From: Trichomonas vaginalis G3
Lineage: Eukaryota > Parabasalia > Trichomonadida > Trichomonadidae
Assembly (NCBI RefSeq): GCF_026262505.1
Contig: NC_067208.1
Coordinates: 8,565,962 to 8,629,961 of the forward strand
DNA length: 64,000 nucleotides
Direction of reading: 5' to 3'
Below, piece by piece: positions 1-9,280 of the stretch. A program made the translations under genes and the position numbers. Each line of letters starts with the position of its first letter. Within the stretch, counting starts at the first letter, position 1. The notes beneath the pieces are model-generated. The model ran no database searches, had not been told where the DNA came from, and saw only the letters and a program-made list of their open reading frames with translations.

Positions 1-157
1 TTGGAACGGTGTCAAAAATATTGGTAAAAGGGTAGGTCAGTTTGTTGGTATTATACCTAAAGACCCTGAACCAGAAGAACAAGCTCCTGTTATACAACAG
101 CCTGAACCTGCACCACAGTCTAGTTGGCAACCAAATCCAACACCTCAACCGTATTAA
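1..157 (+). CDS. Small amphipathic protein, C-terminal part (E1)
   Basis: This is the tail of the protein seen whole in E2 at 59115-59357. The visible part has the end of a basic amphipathic helix (GVKNIGKRVGQFVGI), then an acidic and Pro/Gln-rich tail ending PTPQPY. The start lies outside the window. It converges on the gene at 162-1011 with 4 bases between the stops. Confidence 0.7.
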   Translation, partial: WNGVKNIGKRVGQFVGIIPKDPEPEEQAPVIQQPEPAPQSSWQPNPTPQPY

Positions 158-161
158 AAAA

Positions 162-1011
162 TTATATTTTTACCGTTCGATAGTAGTTGTATATGAAACT
201 AAGTTCTAAGTAAAACGCATGGTATAATGGAATTATTCTTTTTCTTCCATCTGTAGTAAACCATACTTGAAAGTCTGAAATACTTCCACTTGGTGGTTCG
301 TATAACTTTGTAGGTTTTTCGTAAAAGTCATTTGCCAAGCATAAAAAAGAGTTTTTGGGCGCCAGAAAATGAAGCATGAACAATAATAGCAGCTGGGTCG
401 AAAACATTTTCATATGTTCCATTAGGGTTTTCGACTTCATAAAAGTCTGGGTGTACTGGATATGCTGCAGGCTGATTTAACATCCTCATAAATCTATACC
501 ATGCCAAGTTGTTATATTTTGTAGAAATATAAACGTTTTCTCCAAGGTCTTCTATTCTATTGATTTTAACAGTTGCATTTTTCCTGTCATAAATAATATC
601 GAGATGGTACTCTCCTTCGTCAATGTTATACTGTTTTGCATATTCGAGATAGATATCGTTTATTTTTTCTTGAAAAGCTTGAAGAGTTGTTTCTAAGTTT
701 ACAAGCAAACTAACTTGTAAAAGTTTTCCCTGTTCAAATTTCTCATACATACGTTTTTCTTTGTTATAGTATCGAACTTCAAAACCGACCGTAAATGGGA
801 AACCATGTATGGCTTCTGAAATGAACTTCATTCTACGAAAGCCAATAGCTTTTGTGACAGATGGGTCTCTTAACCATCTTAATGGGTAGTCAAAACGATA
901 GCCTTCATGCTTTACGGTCTCTGTCTCAAACTTTTGACCGACATTAGTAAAAAGTTCATCTAATGGTTTAGTTGTAGCAACTCTTGAATTTTCTTTTTCT
1001 ATTGGAAGCAT
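162..1011 (-). pseudogene. Maverick protein of unknown function with a variable centre (E1 copy, broken)
   Basis: This matches the 282-residue E2 gene at 58262-59110. The first 60 or so residues (start MLPIEKENSRVATTKPLDEL) and the C-terminal third (FDPAAIIVHASFSGAQ) are almost the same in both elements, but the middle is strongly different. The copy looks broken about once. It is divergent with the fibre gene, whose start codon is 18 bp away, suggesting co-expression with virion genes. I recognise no domain; a structural or fibre-associated role is only inferred. Confidence 0.7.
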
Positions 1012-1029
1012 ATTTTATCTAGAATAAAA
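1012..1029. promoter_or_regulatory. 18-bp bidirectional promoter between two start codons
   Basis: The whole gap between two divergent start codons is attttatctagaataaaa, an AT-rich near-palindrome around TCTAGA. The same layout recurs at 16072-16089, 42464-42481, 55735-55751 and 58244-58261. Any promoter must therefore sit in these few bases or inside the coding ends. Confidence 0.55.
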
Positions 1030-2414
1030 ATGTCGAAAGATATTGCTTCCATGAGAGAAATACAACACAACCGACAACTCATTATGCAAGCTCTAAATAA
1101 GAACACAACAAACTTTTCAAACTATTCTAAGATATCTGAGTCATTGAAAGAAGGAAACTTAAAACTGACATTAAACCCTTTAACAGATGAGTTTCTATTT
1201 CAAGACAAGAAGAACAATACTGTCTGTATAAATCCAACAAAAGGAACTTTAAACGAGAAACCTATAAATGAACTTCTTTTGAAAGCAGATGTTGACAACA
1301 AAGCTGACAAAGAATATGTAGACGATGCAATAGCAAAAGAAGAAGAAAGAGCTAACAATGCTTATGCAAAAAAAGAACATACTCATCCTGAACTAGCAGA
1401 CAAAACATATGTTGACAATAAAATGTCAAGTGAAGTGACAAGAGCTGAAAACGAATATTCTAAAAAGACTCATATACATTCTATATCTGAAATAACAGAC
1501 TTAAACGTTAGCCTTGAAAATAAGGTAGATAAGGGACTTATGGCTAGTGTGTTAGTGAAGAAGGCGGATAAGGAATATGTGGATGAAAAAGATAAAGAAA
1601 TTATAGAAAGGGTTGACTGGTACCATGAATGGACATCGAAGATTTTAAAAACTAAAGCTGATACAGGATGGGTTTCAGGATGTTTAGACCTTAAAGCAGA
1701 TAAAACTTATGTTAACGATGAGTTAGAGAAGAAAGCAAATAAGACTCATACACATACAAGTTTTACAACTGTTAGAGCAGACGACATAATACTGAACTTT
1801 GACCTTGGTTCAAGTGCACCTTTAGAGAATCCGAGTACAAGCGTAAAAGATACTCTTAACAATTTAGATAAGAGTTGCAGGAATATCGAAGATCATGCCA
1901 GAAACTTTGAAGCATATGAACTACCCGCAATGTTAGACAAGAAAGCAGACAAAACAGAGCTTCAAACATTAAAGACAGAAATACTTCAAACATTATATCC
2001 TATAGGCTCTATTTATACGTCAATGAACTCAACAAATCCAGAAACAGTTCTGGGTTTTGGAACTTGGACTCAAATAGTCGACAGGTTTTTGTATTGTGCA
2101 AACTCTTCAAAGGAAACAGGTGGAAGTAAAACGATTTCAGGTGAAAATTTACCTGCACACAGTCACTACATAGATTTAAGTACATCTCAAGCAGGTTGGC
2201 ATAAGCATAGATATTGGGATTGGTCAGCAATGATAAAAGGTAAAGGATATGATGTTAAAGACAACGTTAAGTTTGCTATAGATTGTTACTGGAGTAACAC
2301 TGAGGGAGGAGAAACCATACACATCGCGTTTCAGGATATACGCAAACAACGGGACAAAGTAAAGACTACATGCCACCTTACATGACAGTTTACGCATGGT
2401 ATAGAAATGCTTAG
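1030..2414 (+). pseudogene. Phage-like fibre / tail-collar protein (E1 copy, broken)
   Basis: The N-terminal half is a rod of repeated short modules such as ADKEYVDDAIAKEEERA and KKTHIHSISEITDL, which resemble phage fibre shaft repeats. Near the C-terminus is a tail-collar-like signature: YPIGSIYTSMNSTNPE, GFGTWTQIVDRFLY and then GENLPAHSH. Known relatives sit at the tips of phage fibres and bind host surfaces. Here it would be a virion spike or receptor-binding protein, which is inference. The stop overlaps the stop of the converging integrase gene. The stretch between shaft and collar differs greatly from E2. The copy looks broken about once. Confidence 0.8.
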
Positions 2415-3371
2415 TCGTCATTTTCAACTTCTTTAGCATATTCGTCAGGAGTTGTCTTATATTTGTTAGGAACTGTCTTTGAAAGTATACCACCTTGAAC
2501 TTTGACAAGTTTGAAACGAGGTCTGACAATAGTAGTTTTATCTTCTGCTTGCAGTCTGTACATTTTGCCATGTTTGCCTAAAACTTCATAATATTCTCTT
2601 GTATACTTTCTTCTATTTTTACGAACACGAATGTGAGTACCTGTCGGGTTCCCATTGTTGTCATAGTCAATAGTATTTTCATATGGGTCGCGTTTAGGTA
2701 TTTCTATTTTTACTTTGTCACCTTTCTGAAGTTTGAAGCCCGGCATTCTTTCTTGTTTGTCTCTTTTGACTAAATTATTAAATATATAGTCTTTCTCTAA
2801 GTCAGGGTTGTTTTTCATTTCTTCGGGGGAGTGGTTTCCCAAACCTTTTTGTTTACGGCTATTGTAAATATTTTAAAACTTGTCTCATCTTTGCCATGGA
2901 GAAGTGTCTATATTTGTCGTCATATGACATTTCATTTGCTTCACCACCTTGTGGTTGGTTTAAGTCTCTTAACATTTTTTATACAACCGTCAATGACACC
3001 AAGAGCAGAATGGTTTTGGTCGACAATGAAATATTGGTTTACATTTTTTGAACGCAGATAGTTTTTTACATCATCTGATTTGAAAGAACTTTCACAGTCA
3101 GATGTCAGTTTTGTTGGATGGTATTTGTCAACGAATATTGTCAAAGCAGTTTTCACATCTAAAATATTTTTGGACCATAATGGTATGGTTCACAGTATCT
3201 TGTGTTTTGACCGACAAATATTAGCCAGTATGGTGGTCCATCTTCTCTATACCTCGGAATGTTTTCCAAGATATCCATAAACCAAGCATTTGGTGTTGAA
3301 CTAAAGATTTTTATCATGAGTGCTTTCTTTGTCGCTTTAGAAACATAGGGGTCCTTGTTTGGATTCGTCAT
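2411..3371 (-). pseudogene. Retrovirus-like integrase, Polinton type (E1 copy, broken)
   Basis: The segments match the rve-type integrase of Mavericks: a core with KYHPTKLTSDCESSF and VNQYFIVDQNHSALG, then a basic C-terminal domain (KLQKGDKVKIEIPKRDPYEN, RKYTREYYEVLGKHG) typical of an integrase SH3-like tail. It would insert element ends into the genome. The gene starts 16 bp from the divergent gene at 3388. It looks broken, with about three breaks. Confidence 0.85.
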
Positions 3372-3387
3372 TTTTACCCTGTAAGAA

Positions 3388-3787
3388 ATGGGTTTATTTG
3401 GCGCATTAGCAGGAGTTGCATCCAGATTTTTGCCGCAGTGGGAACAATAGCCAGAGGTGTATTTGGAGTTGGAAGGAAGATTTTGAGTACATTAGGTATA
3501 ACTGAAAGAGAAAGCACAACCTATTATACAAACTGTACAGAAAGGTTGGATGTAGCACGAGATGCAACAAATCTTATTCAAATCCTGAAACAAGAGGAAA
3601 AGTTCAAGGATGGATGGACAATGTAGGAAGACAAGCAGGAAACTATTATAACAAAGCAAATGACTACTATAACCAAGCAGGACACTATATGGACCAAGGT
3701 GAAAGATTCTTTAACAGAGGATATAACCATGCACAACAATGGGTAAACAATAACCAACCTCAACCGCCTCAAACGTGGGGAATGTAA
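3388..3787 (+). pseudogene. Amphipathic minor virion protein (E1 copy, broken)
   Basis: This matches the whole E2 copy at 55333-55734, where the sequence is described. It has the same Gly/Ala-rich amphipathic start and Asn/Gln/Tyr-rich tail. It looks broken about once or twice. Confidence 0.65.
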
Positions 3788-3806
3788 AGTTTTTTACTGA
3801 GATGAA

Positions 3807-3957
3807 ATGAACAATACAGCATTGAGACAAATGGGTTCAAGATGGATTTGTGCTTCCAGCAGTTACACAACGTGTTTGTCAAGTTCTTCCTATACCTCAG
3901 GAAGTTTTAGACCGACTTAAAAAACAACAACAACCAGTTGAAAACAAACCAAACTAA
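3807..3957 (+). pseudogene. Small ORF, about 55 residues in E2 (E1 copy, broken)
   Basis: This is the counterpart of the whole E2 ORF at 55146-55313. It is preceded by ttttttactgagatgaa directly before the ATG, the same leader used by the next gene at 3977. It looks broken about twice. Function unknown. Confidence 0.5.
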
Positions 3958-3976
3958 AATTTTTTACTGAGATGAA

Positions 3977-4559
3977 ATGACGAAGAAGTTGAAACGGTAG
4001 ATTTGACACCACAAACAAAAAGTTCAGAACCATTGTCAAAAACCTGTCAAAGAACTTACAGATGAAGAGAAAAATTCAATAATAGAAAGTGCCAGGTCTG
4101 GAAATACAAACCCTAACTATAAAGTCACTTTTCATAGAAATGGAACGGCTAGTATCTCAAAAAGAAACAGACTCTCACAAATAAAATATTGAAGTCTGAA
4201 GGAGCTTTCGAGACAACAGATGGAAAAGTTTACTTCACTGACAACAGTTCATTATAGAACATCTCATTGACTTAGAGTCGAAATATTCTAAACTTTACAA
4301 CAAACACAAAAAGTTGAAAGGAAAACAAAAAACAAATGGCATATGATATTTATGAAGATGTTGACGACACAACTGTTCCTGCAAGTGAAGTAAAGTCAGA
4401 GAAACCGAAAGTGACGAAAAACGATAGAAGAAGAGAAACCAAAAACTGAAGATAAACCAAAACCAAAGTTTAGTTTTGGAAACTAAACCAAGTCAACCTT
4501 CATTAGCTGGTATGGGTTGGCGTCAAAGACTTATGGCAGCAGGCGGTTATGTTAAGTAA
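3977..4559 (+). pseudogene. Lys/Glu-rich virion or core protein of unknown function (E1 copy, broken)
   Basis: The start (TEEVETVDLTPQTKSSEPLS) and end (GMGWRQRLMAAGGYVK) correspond to the E2 gene at 54559-55139. It is charged, with a Lys/Glu/Pro-rich linker before the short hydrophobic, basic C-terminus. It lies between small virion-type genes and the polymerase. It looks broken several times. I recognise no domain. Confidence 0.55.
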
Positions 4560-4588
4560 AAAAAAATCATTTTTTTATTTTATAAAAA

Positions 4589-6737
4589 ATGCCCCCATAT
4601 AGAATGGATAGAAAGTCTGCTAGAATAAAAGCAGAGTTGCAAAGATATGGTTGGAGAGTTTCGAAGAAGTTTAAATATAGGAAGGGAAGACCCATAAAAG
4701 TCTATGACAAATGTCTGGTCTTCGACCTACGAAATGGATTTGGAAACAGCACGTGCAAATTATCCAAACAGACTAGAGAGTTAGAAGAAGAACGTCTTAT
4801 GGACATGCCTTTCGATGTTAGTGAACCTCAAGTTGAAGGACACGACGGCTTTGCCAGATTCTACTGGAAACATGACGAACAATTGCATCCTTTGAGAAGG
4901 AAAAAAGGTAGTGCAGAGGATGGTCATGCTCCCATGGAAAGAACAAGATATGCATATGAAAAGTATCGTGAAGTTAGAAGTCAAATTACATCTGGTCGAA
5001 CCTTTACAGTAAACTTTGACGAAGGAAAGAACAAAGAAGGCTTCATGGGTGTACTTGCTGCCATACAAGACGGAAATAAGAAAGGATACAATCTCAGATT
5101 GACCATAACAGATTTGGATGGTCACATTTACTATGCAAATGGCAATGAACAAACAGCTGCAAAACTTCTTGACGCTTTCAAGACTACAAAGAGAGAACAA
5201 ATGGTTGACTCCGACTCAGACATTTTGAATGCAATTGAAGGAATTGCAAGTGTCAAGTTCGAATGGTACCAACCTAACCCTCAAGCAGTCAGACAACATG
5301 CTGGATACTTCCCTTCATAAATAAGTCTGACATTGACTTGACAAGGTATGGAATTTACAATTCAATTGAAACAATTGTCAATGAACCTTGCATTCTTACA
5401 TGTCTCAGGAACTCTGGTCTTGTTACAGATGAGAAGATGAAGTATCTTGAGTCATGTGTGAAGACAAGGTACATTCTCAGAGGTCAATTGGCAAAAATTG
5501 CACCGTTGGCAAATGTCAATATCCGAGTCAACATACCTACAGCTAAAGGTTCTTCACATGACGACTATGTTGTTGAGTTCAATTTACCATGGTTGAAGAT
5601 TGCAATTGTCCACAACCACTTCATGTTGAACGAAAGTCTTACAAACCCATTGTTCGGAAAAGGCAAGTGCAACATTGTCAGAGCTGTAAACATTCTTTTC
5701 GAGAAAGGTTTGTTGGAACCAATTCCAGATGACAAGCTGACAGAAACTTTTGTACCAAAAGACGAAACAAACTTTTCACTGTTAGCAAGACCAAAAGTTG
5801 TTCCAGACAAAGTTCTAGTACAAAAGAAGTACACAATTCCAAAAGGAGTTGGATTGTTCGGATACCAACCTGAACCAGAAGAACTTCCAATGAGGTTGCA
5901 AGAACTTCAAGATGCTATAAACAAACTTCCATTGAGACATCCAATTGACGTCAAATTGTATTGGAGAGCATCTGAGTTAGGTCAGAAGGTTTTATATGAA
6001 ACAGGTTGCTTCGACGATGTTTATGAGATAACAGGAGAAGTTTCTCAGAAGATAAGAGACTCACTTGAATTTCCACAAACTGGACCAATTGGTTGCGACA
6101 AGTTCGACTCAGATGAAAAGATATACTATGTCGACCTTAACGCTGCATACATGAGGTTTGTCCAATATATTCCGACTGGAATTCCAAACGAAGATGGTGA
6201 GTTCCCGGGAAGGAACTATACAGTTGGAAAAGTCATACAACAACTGTATGATATTAGGAAAGCTTCAAACCCCAAACTTGCAATGACACTCAAATTGCTT
6301 ATGAATTCGACATGGGGATATTCCATTAAGAAACCTCAAGAGATGAAGAGTAAACATTATGAGAAGGTCGACAACTTTGTTGAAAGGTTTTCTCCTTTTG
6401 TTTTGAAGTACGAATTCACTCAAGGTCAAAGTGGCTTAGTAACCACATTAAAACCTATTGTCGAACATTGGTCTTACCCTCAGTTCGCAAAGGCAGTCCT
6501 TGACAACTACAACAAATTCTTCTCCGAAGTCAAATCCAAAGTGAAGGTTTACTATGAGAACATTGACGCACTCATGACGAACGAAGAAGGATACAACAAA
6601 CTCATTGAAATGGGAATGGTCGGTGAAAGATGGGTTTCAAATTGGACAAAATTTTCACCGAAGTTCATGTCCTCTCCAAGCGTAAGTACTGGGGCATACT
6701 TGAAGACGGCACAGAAATAAAACATTGCATGAAATAA
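4589..6737 (+). pseudogene. Family B DNA polymerase, protein-primed type (E1 copy, broken)
   Basis: Polymerase signatures are visible in order. A motif A-like YYVDLNAAYMRFVQYIPTG lies near 6125. A motif B-like KLLMNSTWGYS lies near 6290. A motif C-like VYYENIDALMT lies near 6550. The N-terminal part starts MPPYRMDRKSARIKAELQRY. It would replicate the element, presumably by protein priming as known for Polintons. The leader tttttattttataaaaa directly before the ATG is the AT-rich promoter type shared with helicase and virion genes. It looks broken about twice or more. Confidence 0.85.
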
Positions 6738-6759
6738 AAAATTTTTATTCGAATTTGAA

Positions 6760-7005
6760 TTAAAATGTGGGAATTCTTGGGAACGGGAAAGGCTTATTTA
6801 CTTGAGGAACAGGTAAAGGTGGTGGAGGTGGAGGTGGTGGCAACCAGTCCATTTTATATTCCTTCCTAGCTAATTTCCGTTTAATTTCATGGTCGCCCTC
6901 GGAGTCTTTGAATCGGACAGGTCGAGTTACACCATTCTTGGTCTCAAACTCATATATAACCTGTTTGTCTGTATTTTCGTCGACTATGGCACGAGACACA
7001 AACAT
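6760..7005 (-). CDS. Small protein with polyproline tail (E1)
   Basis: This 81-residue frame starts MFVSRAIVDENTDKQVIYEF and carries a run of eight prolines followed by PLPVPQVNKPFPFPRIPTF. The ATG at 7005 is chosen over upstream non-ATG codons. It is divergent from the gene at 7036, and the 30-bp gap carries the AAAAAGTGTCAT promoter motif. The E2 copy is much shorter and lacks the proline tail. Function unknown; polyproline tails often bind SH3, profilin or EVH1-type partners, but that is speculative here. Confidence 0.6.
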   Translation of the reverse strand: MFVSRAIVDENTDKQVIYEFETKNGVTRPVRFKDSEGDHEIKRKLARKEYKMDWLPPPPPPPPLPVPQVNKPFPFPRIPTF

Positions 7006-7035
7006 TGACCAAACGGACAAAAAGTGTCATTTCGG
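7006..7035. promoter_or_regulatory. Divergent promoter with Inr-like AAAAAGTGTCATTT
   Basis: The gap between two divergent start codons contains acaaaaagtgtcatttcgg. TCATTT fits the T. vaginalis initiator rule TCA(+1)-pyrimidine-A/T. The same AAAAAGTG(T/A)CATTTTT string precedes the genes at 10335, 48828 and 49063 and the E2 copy of this one. Confidence 0.55.
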
Positions 7036-7299
7036 ATGGTCACGCAGCCAATCGCATTCGAGCACTTCGAAGAAGCCTTACGTTCCAAGGGAGAGGGTGT
7101 CTGGTGCAAGGCAGAGGTCATGAAACTCTACGAGCAGTACATCCTCAATGCCTGGGAGGACAAATCGTCCTTGGATTGGCAATTCTACCAACTCCTCTGG
7201 GACGACCTCCTACGCAACTGGGATAACGAAAGAGCCCAATTCAAAGGTCGGGAACTAATTTTGCAAATTACCCTTAATTTAACATACTTATCCAAATAA
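7036..7299 (+). CDS. Accessory protein, 87 residues (E1)
   Basis: It starts MVTQPIAFEHFEEALRSKGE and is rich in Trp, Leu and acidic residues (NAWEDKSSLDWQFYQLLWDD), which suggests a compact helical protein. ATG 7036 is used because it follows the Inr-like motif. The frame is whole in both elements (E2 51969-52232). Its GC-rich, C/G-ending codons contrast with the AT-rich virion genes. No family recognised. Confidence 0.65.
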   Translation: MVTQPIAFEHFEEALRSKGEGVWCKAEVMKLYEQYILNAWEDKSSLDWQFYQLLWDDLLRNWDNERAQFKGRELILQITLNLTYLSK

Positions 7300-7348
7300 A
7301 CACCTAAATTTACTTGGGGTTTCCCCCTAAAATAAAATTTTTTTACTC

Positions 7349-8047
7349 TTAGAACCACTCGAGGTTCTCCTTACGGTTGTTGAGCTTGTCACCGTCAATG
7401 TGTCTGACCCTCGTCTTCTTGTATGGATTTGGAACCCATTGCATACCGACAAGCCTTCCCATGGAAATTGAACCGTAATTCCGAAGGTTAAGGTTCAAGT
7501 GTCCCAAGTTGTTGAGGACTGGGGTAAGAACCTTGCCTGTCTCCTTGTTGCGGATTTGGTATGGGTAGGGTTGGGAAATTTCGTAAGCGTCATCGGCAAC
7601 AAGGGTTGCCCATGTAGCGGCTTCAGGAACTTCTTCGTGTTTCTCTTCTTCCTCTTCTTCCTCTTCTTCCTCTTCTTTGATAATACCTTCGGCAATTCTG
7701 TGTTCACGAAGTACGGTGTTGCATGTTCTGTCCTTTCCGAGTACCTTCCAGATGGCGTCTATCTCTTCGAAGAAACGGTAGATGAGTCGGGCAAGGTTTT
7801 GGTTCTCTATGTCGTATTGGCGCAAGGTTTCCGCGAAATCGTTCAGGACTTTCTCATTGGAAGCTTGGTTCGTGAGGACATTGGCTTTGAGATTGGTCAT
7901 CTCTGTCATAAGACTACTTTGGAGAGTCTTAATGGTGTTTGTCAGATGAGCTTTCAATTGGGCAATTTGAATTTGAACTGGGCGCTTGTCTGACAACCTT
8001 GAAAGGACATCTGCCATTGAGTTTGGCTTCGGTGCTTGTTCGGACAT
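7349..8047 (-). CDS. Coiled-coil protein with C-terminal HNH_3-like motif (E1)
   Basis: This 232-residue protein has four parts. It starts MSEQAPKPNSMADVLS. A helical coiled-coil-prone region covers about residues 30-110. A glutamate run follows near residues 125-140. The C-terminal section (YQIRNKETGKVLTP, MGRLVGMQWVPNP, VRHIDGDKLNNRKENLEW) matches the layout of HNH_3/NUMOD-linked homing nuclease domains, where a core reading HxDGxxxNNxxxNLxW is usual. The protein ends just after that tryptophan, so it may bind DNA without cutting. Whole in both elements. Confidence 0.65.
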   Translation of the reverse strand: MSEQAPKPNSMADVLSRLSDKRPVQIQIAQLKAHLTNTIKTLQSSLMTEMTNLKANVLTNQASNEKVLNDFAETLRQYDIENQNLARLIYRFFEEIDAIWKVLGKDRTCNTVLREHRIAEGIIKEEEEEEEEEEEKHEEVPEAATWATLVADDAYEISQPYPYQIRNKETGKVLTPVLNNLGHLNLNLRNYGSISMGRLVGMQWVPNPYKKTRVRHIDGDKLNNRKENLEWF

Positions 8048-8078
8048 CGAAAAATGAAGTGGTTTGAGAATGGCGGTT

Positions 8079-8663
8079 TTACTTCAAAAAGCTTGTTATG
8101 ACAGTTATGTCATACAACAAGTTTAAAATAATATCTTGTTCTTCTTCTGAACGTTTGTTGTCTCTTCCGATAAAAGTTTCGAACATGAGAACCAAAAAAC
8201 GTTTTTTGAGGAACCGAAAGAGTTCAGGCAAACGTTCATATTCCGGATATGTTGGGAGCAGTTCGAAACATCTGAGCTGACTTTCGGACAAAATTGGGAC
8301 AATGTCAACAAATTCATCTTTGGTCGGACTGCTTGAAGGTAAGTCCCTTACATGTAAGTAGCTCTGGTAAAGTCTTCTCATTTCTGCTAACTTTTGGAGT
8401 ATAGCTTCGTAGTTTAGAAGTTTTAATTTTAATTGTCTTATTCCACTCTTGACATCTAAACGGTAACTATCCATGAGGTCAAGAGTAGCTTTGGTAGCTT
8501 TAAGTGGAGCTATCTGTTCCTTGACTCCTGCAATTTTGGTTGCAATTGTGATTTGAGCTCCTTCAAGTTCGCCGTCTATGTCGTTCTCAACGTCTTCAAC
8601 TATGGCTTGAAACTCTTCATCGGTCCATTGAGATTGGTGTGGGACGAATTTAACTTGCTTCAT
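8079..8663 (-). CDS. Helical accessory protein, 194 residues (E1)
   Basis: It starts MKQVKFVPHQSQWTDEEFQA and is predicted mostly helical, with a long central stretch (IAGVKEQIAPLKATKATLDL) that could form a coiled coil. The C-terminal half is Leu/Phe-rich. It lies in the accessory block between two genes of the same direction. The E2 copy at 50591-51176 looks broken once. No family recognised. Confidence 0.6.
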   Translation of the reverse strand: MKQVKFVPHQSQWTDEEFQAIVEDVENDIDGELEGAQITIATKIAGVKEQIAPLKATKATLDLMDSYRLDVKSGIRQLKLKLLNYEAILQKLAEMRRLYQSYLHVRDLPSSSPTKDEFVDIVPILSESQLRCFELLPTYPEYERLPELFRFLKKRFLVLMFETFIGRDNKRSEEEQDIILNLLYDITVITSFLK

Positions 8664-8690
8664 TCAAAAAATGAAAAAAATGTTTTTACT

Positions 8691-9077
8691 CTAAACGTTA
8701 AGGTTTAGAACTGGTTGGATGTCGCCTTCACAGGTTATGTAGAACGGCTGACCCGAGAAGTGAAGGAGAGACTGAATTGCCAATTTCATATGGGGTAGGG
8801 GGTTCTCCTTGTTTGGTATTTTTATCCAAGGACGTTTGTTTAGGAACTTAACAAGAGCTTCTCTTTTGGCGTCCTTTATGCCATCGTAGGCTGTCCCGTC
8901 TGGTATTTGAATTGGAATTCCAGTCGAAGTCTCGAGATTCAAGACAGCCCTTCCAGAAATAGCGGTGAACTTGACCTTGGGCTTCATGACCTTGCGCAAG
9001 TAGTCTTTTACGCAGTCGTTAAGTTCAATTAGGTAAATTGCCTCGTCAAATCCTTCTGGCATTCCGAGTCCTTCCAT
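8691..9077 (-). CDS. Accessory protein MEGLGMPEGF..., 128 residues (E1)
   Basis: The start at 9077 is chosen because upstream in-frame sequence runs into the iteron repeats and differs between elements. The protein has KPKVKFTAISGRAVLNLETS and IPIQIPDGTAYDGIKDAKRE, an alpha/beta mix. It is divergent with the gene at 9281 and shares the iteron-rich control region. Whole in both elements; function unknown. Confidence 0.6.
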   Translation of the reverse strand: MEGLGMPEGFDEAIYLIELNDCVKDYLRKVMKPKVKFTAISGRAVLNLETSTGIPIQIPDGTAYDGIKDAKREALVKFLNKRPWIKIPNKENPLPHMKLAIQSLLHFSGQPFYITCEGDIQPVLNLNV

Positions 9078-9280
9078 CCGACAGGAAAATATTTTCCCGA
9101 CAACTGGAAAAATTTTTCCGGACAAAGGGAAAAATTTTTCCTTCCGACAGGAAGAACTCTTCCAGTTGTCCGTCCGTAAACCATTCAAATTTTCGAAAAT
9201 TGAGAACTTTTTGGTCGAACTTCAGGAAAAGTTCTTCCTTCCGACAGGAAAAATTTTTCCTTCCGACAGGACACAAACGG
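9078..9280. repeat. Palindromic iterons between divergent genes (E1)
   Basis: About six copies of a small palindrome of the type GGAAAAATTTTTCC are separated by CTTCCGACAG or GACAAC spacers. They lie in two groups around a spacer containing ttcgaaaattgag. The E2 version (49900-50170) is longer and shows a clear 22-bp period. Their position between two start codons suggests operator or origin-type binding sites. Confidence 0.7.

Noticed and set aside
7499-7993. 164-codon frame opposite the HNH-like gene
   Set aside because: Antisense shadow of the glutamate-rich coding region.
9038-9280. Open frames running through the iteron region on both strands
   Set aside because: They consist of translated iterons, differ between E1 and E2, and lie upstream of good start codons.
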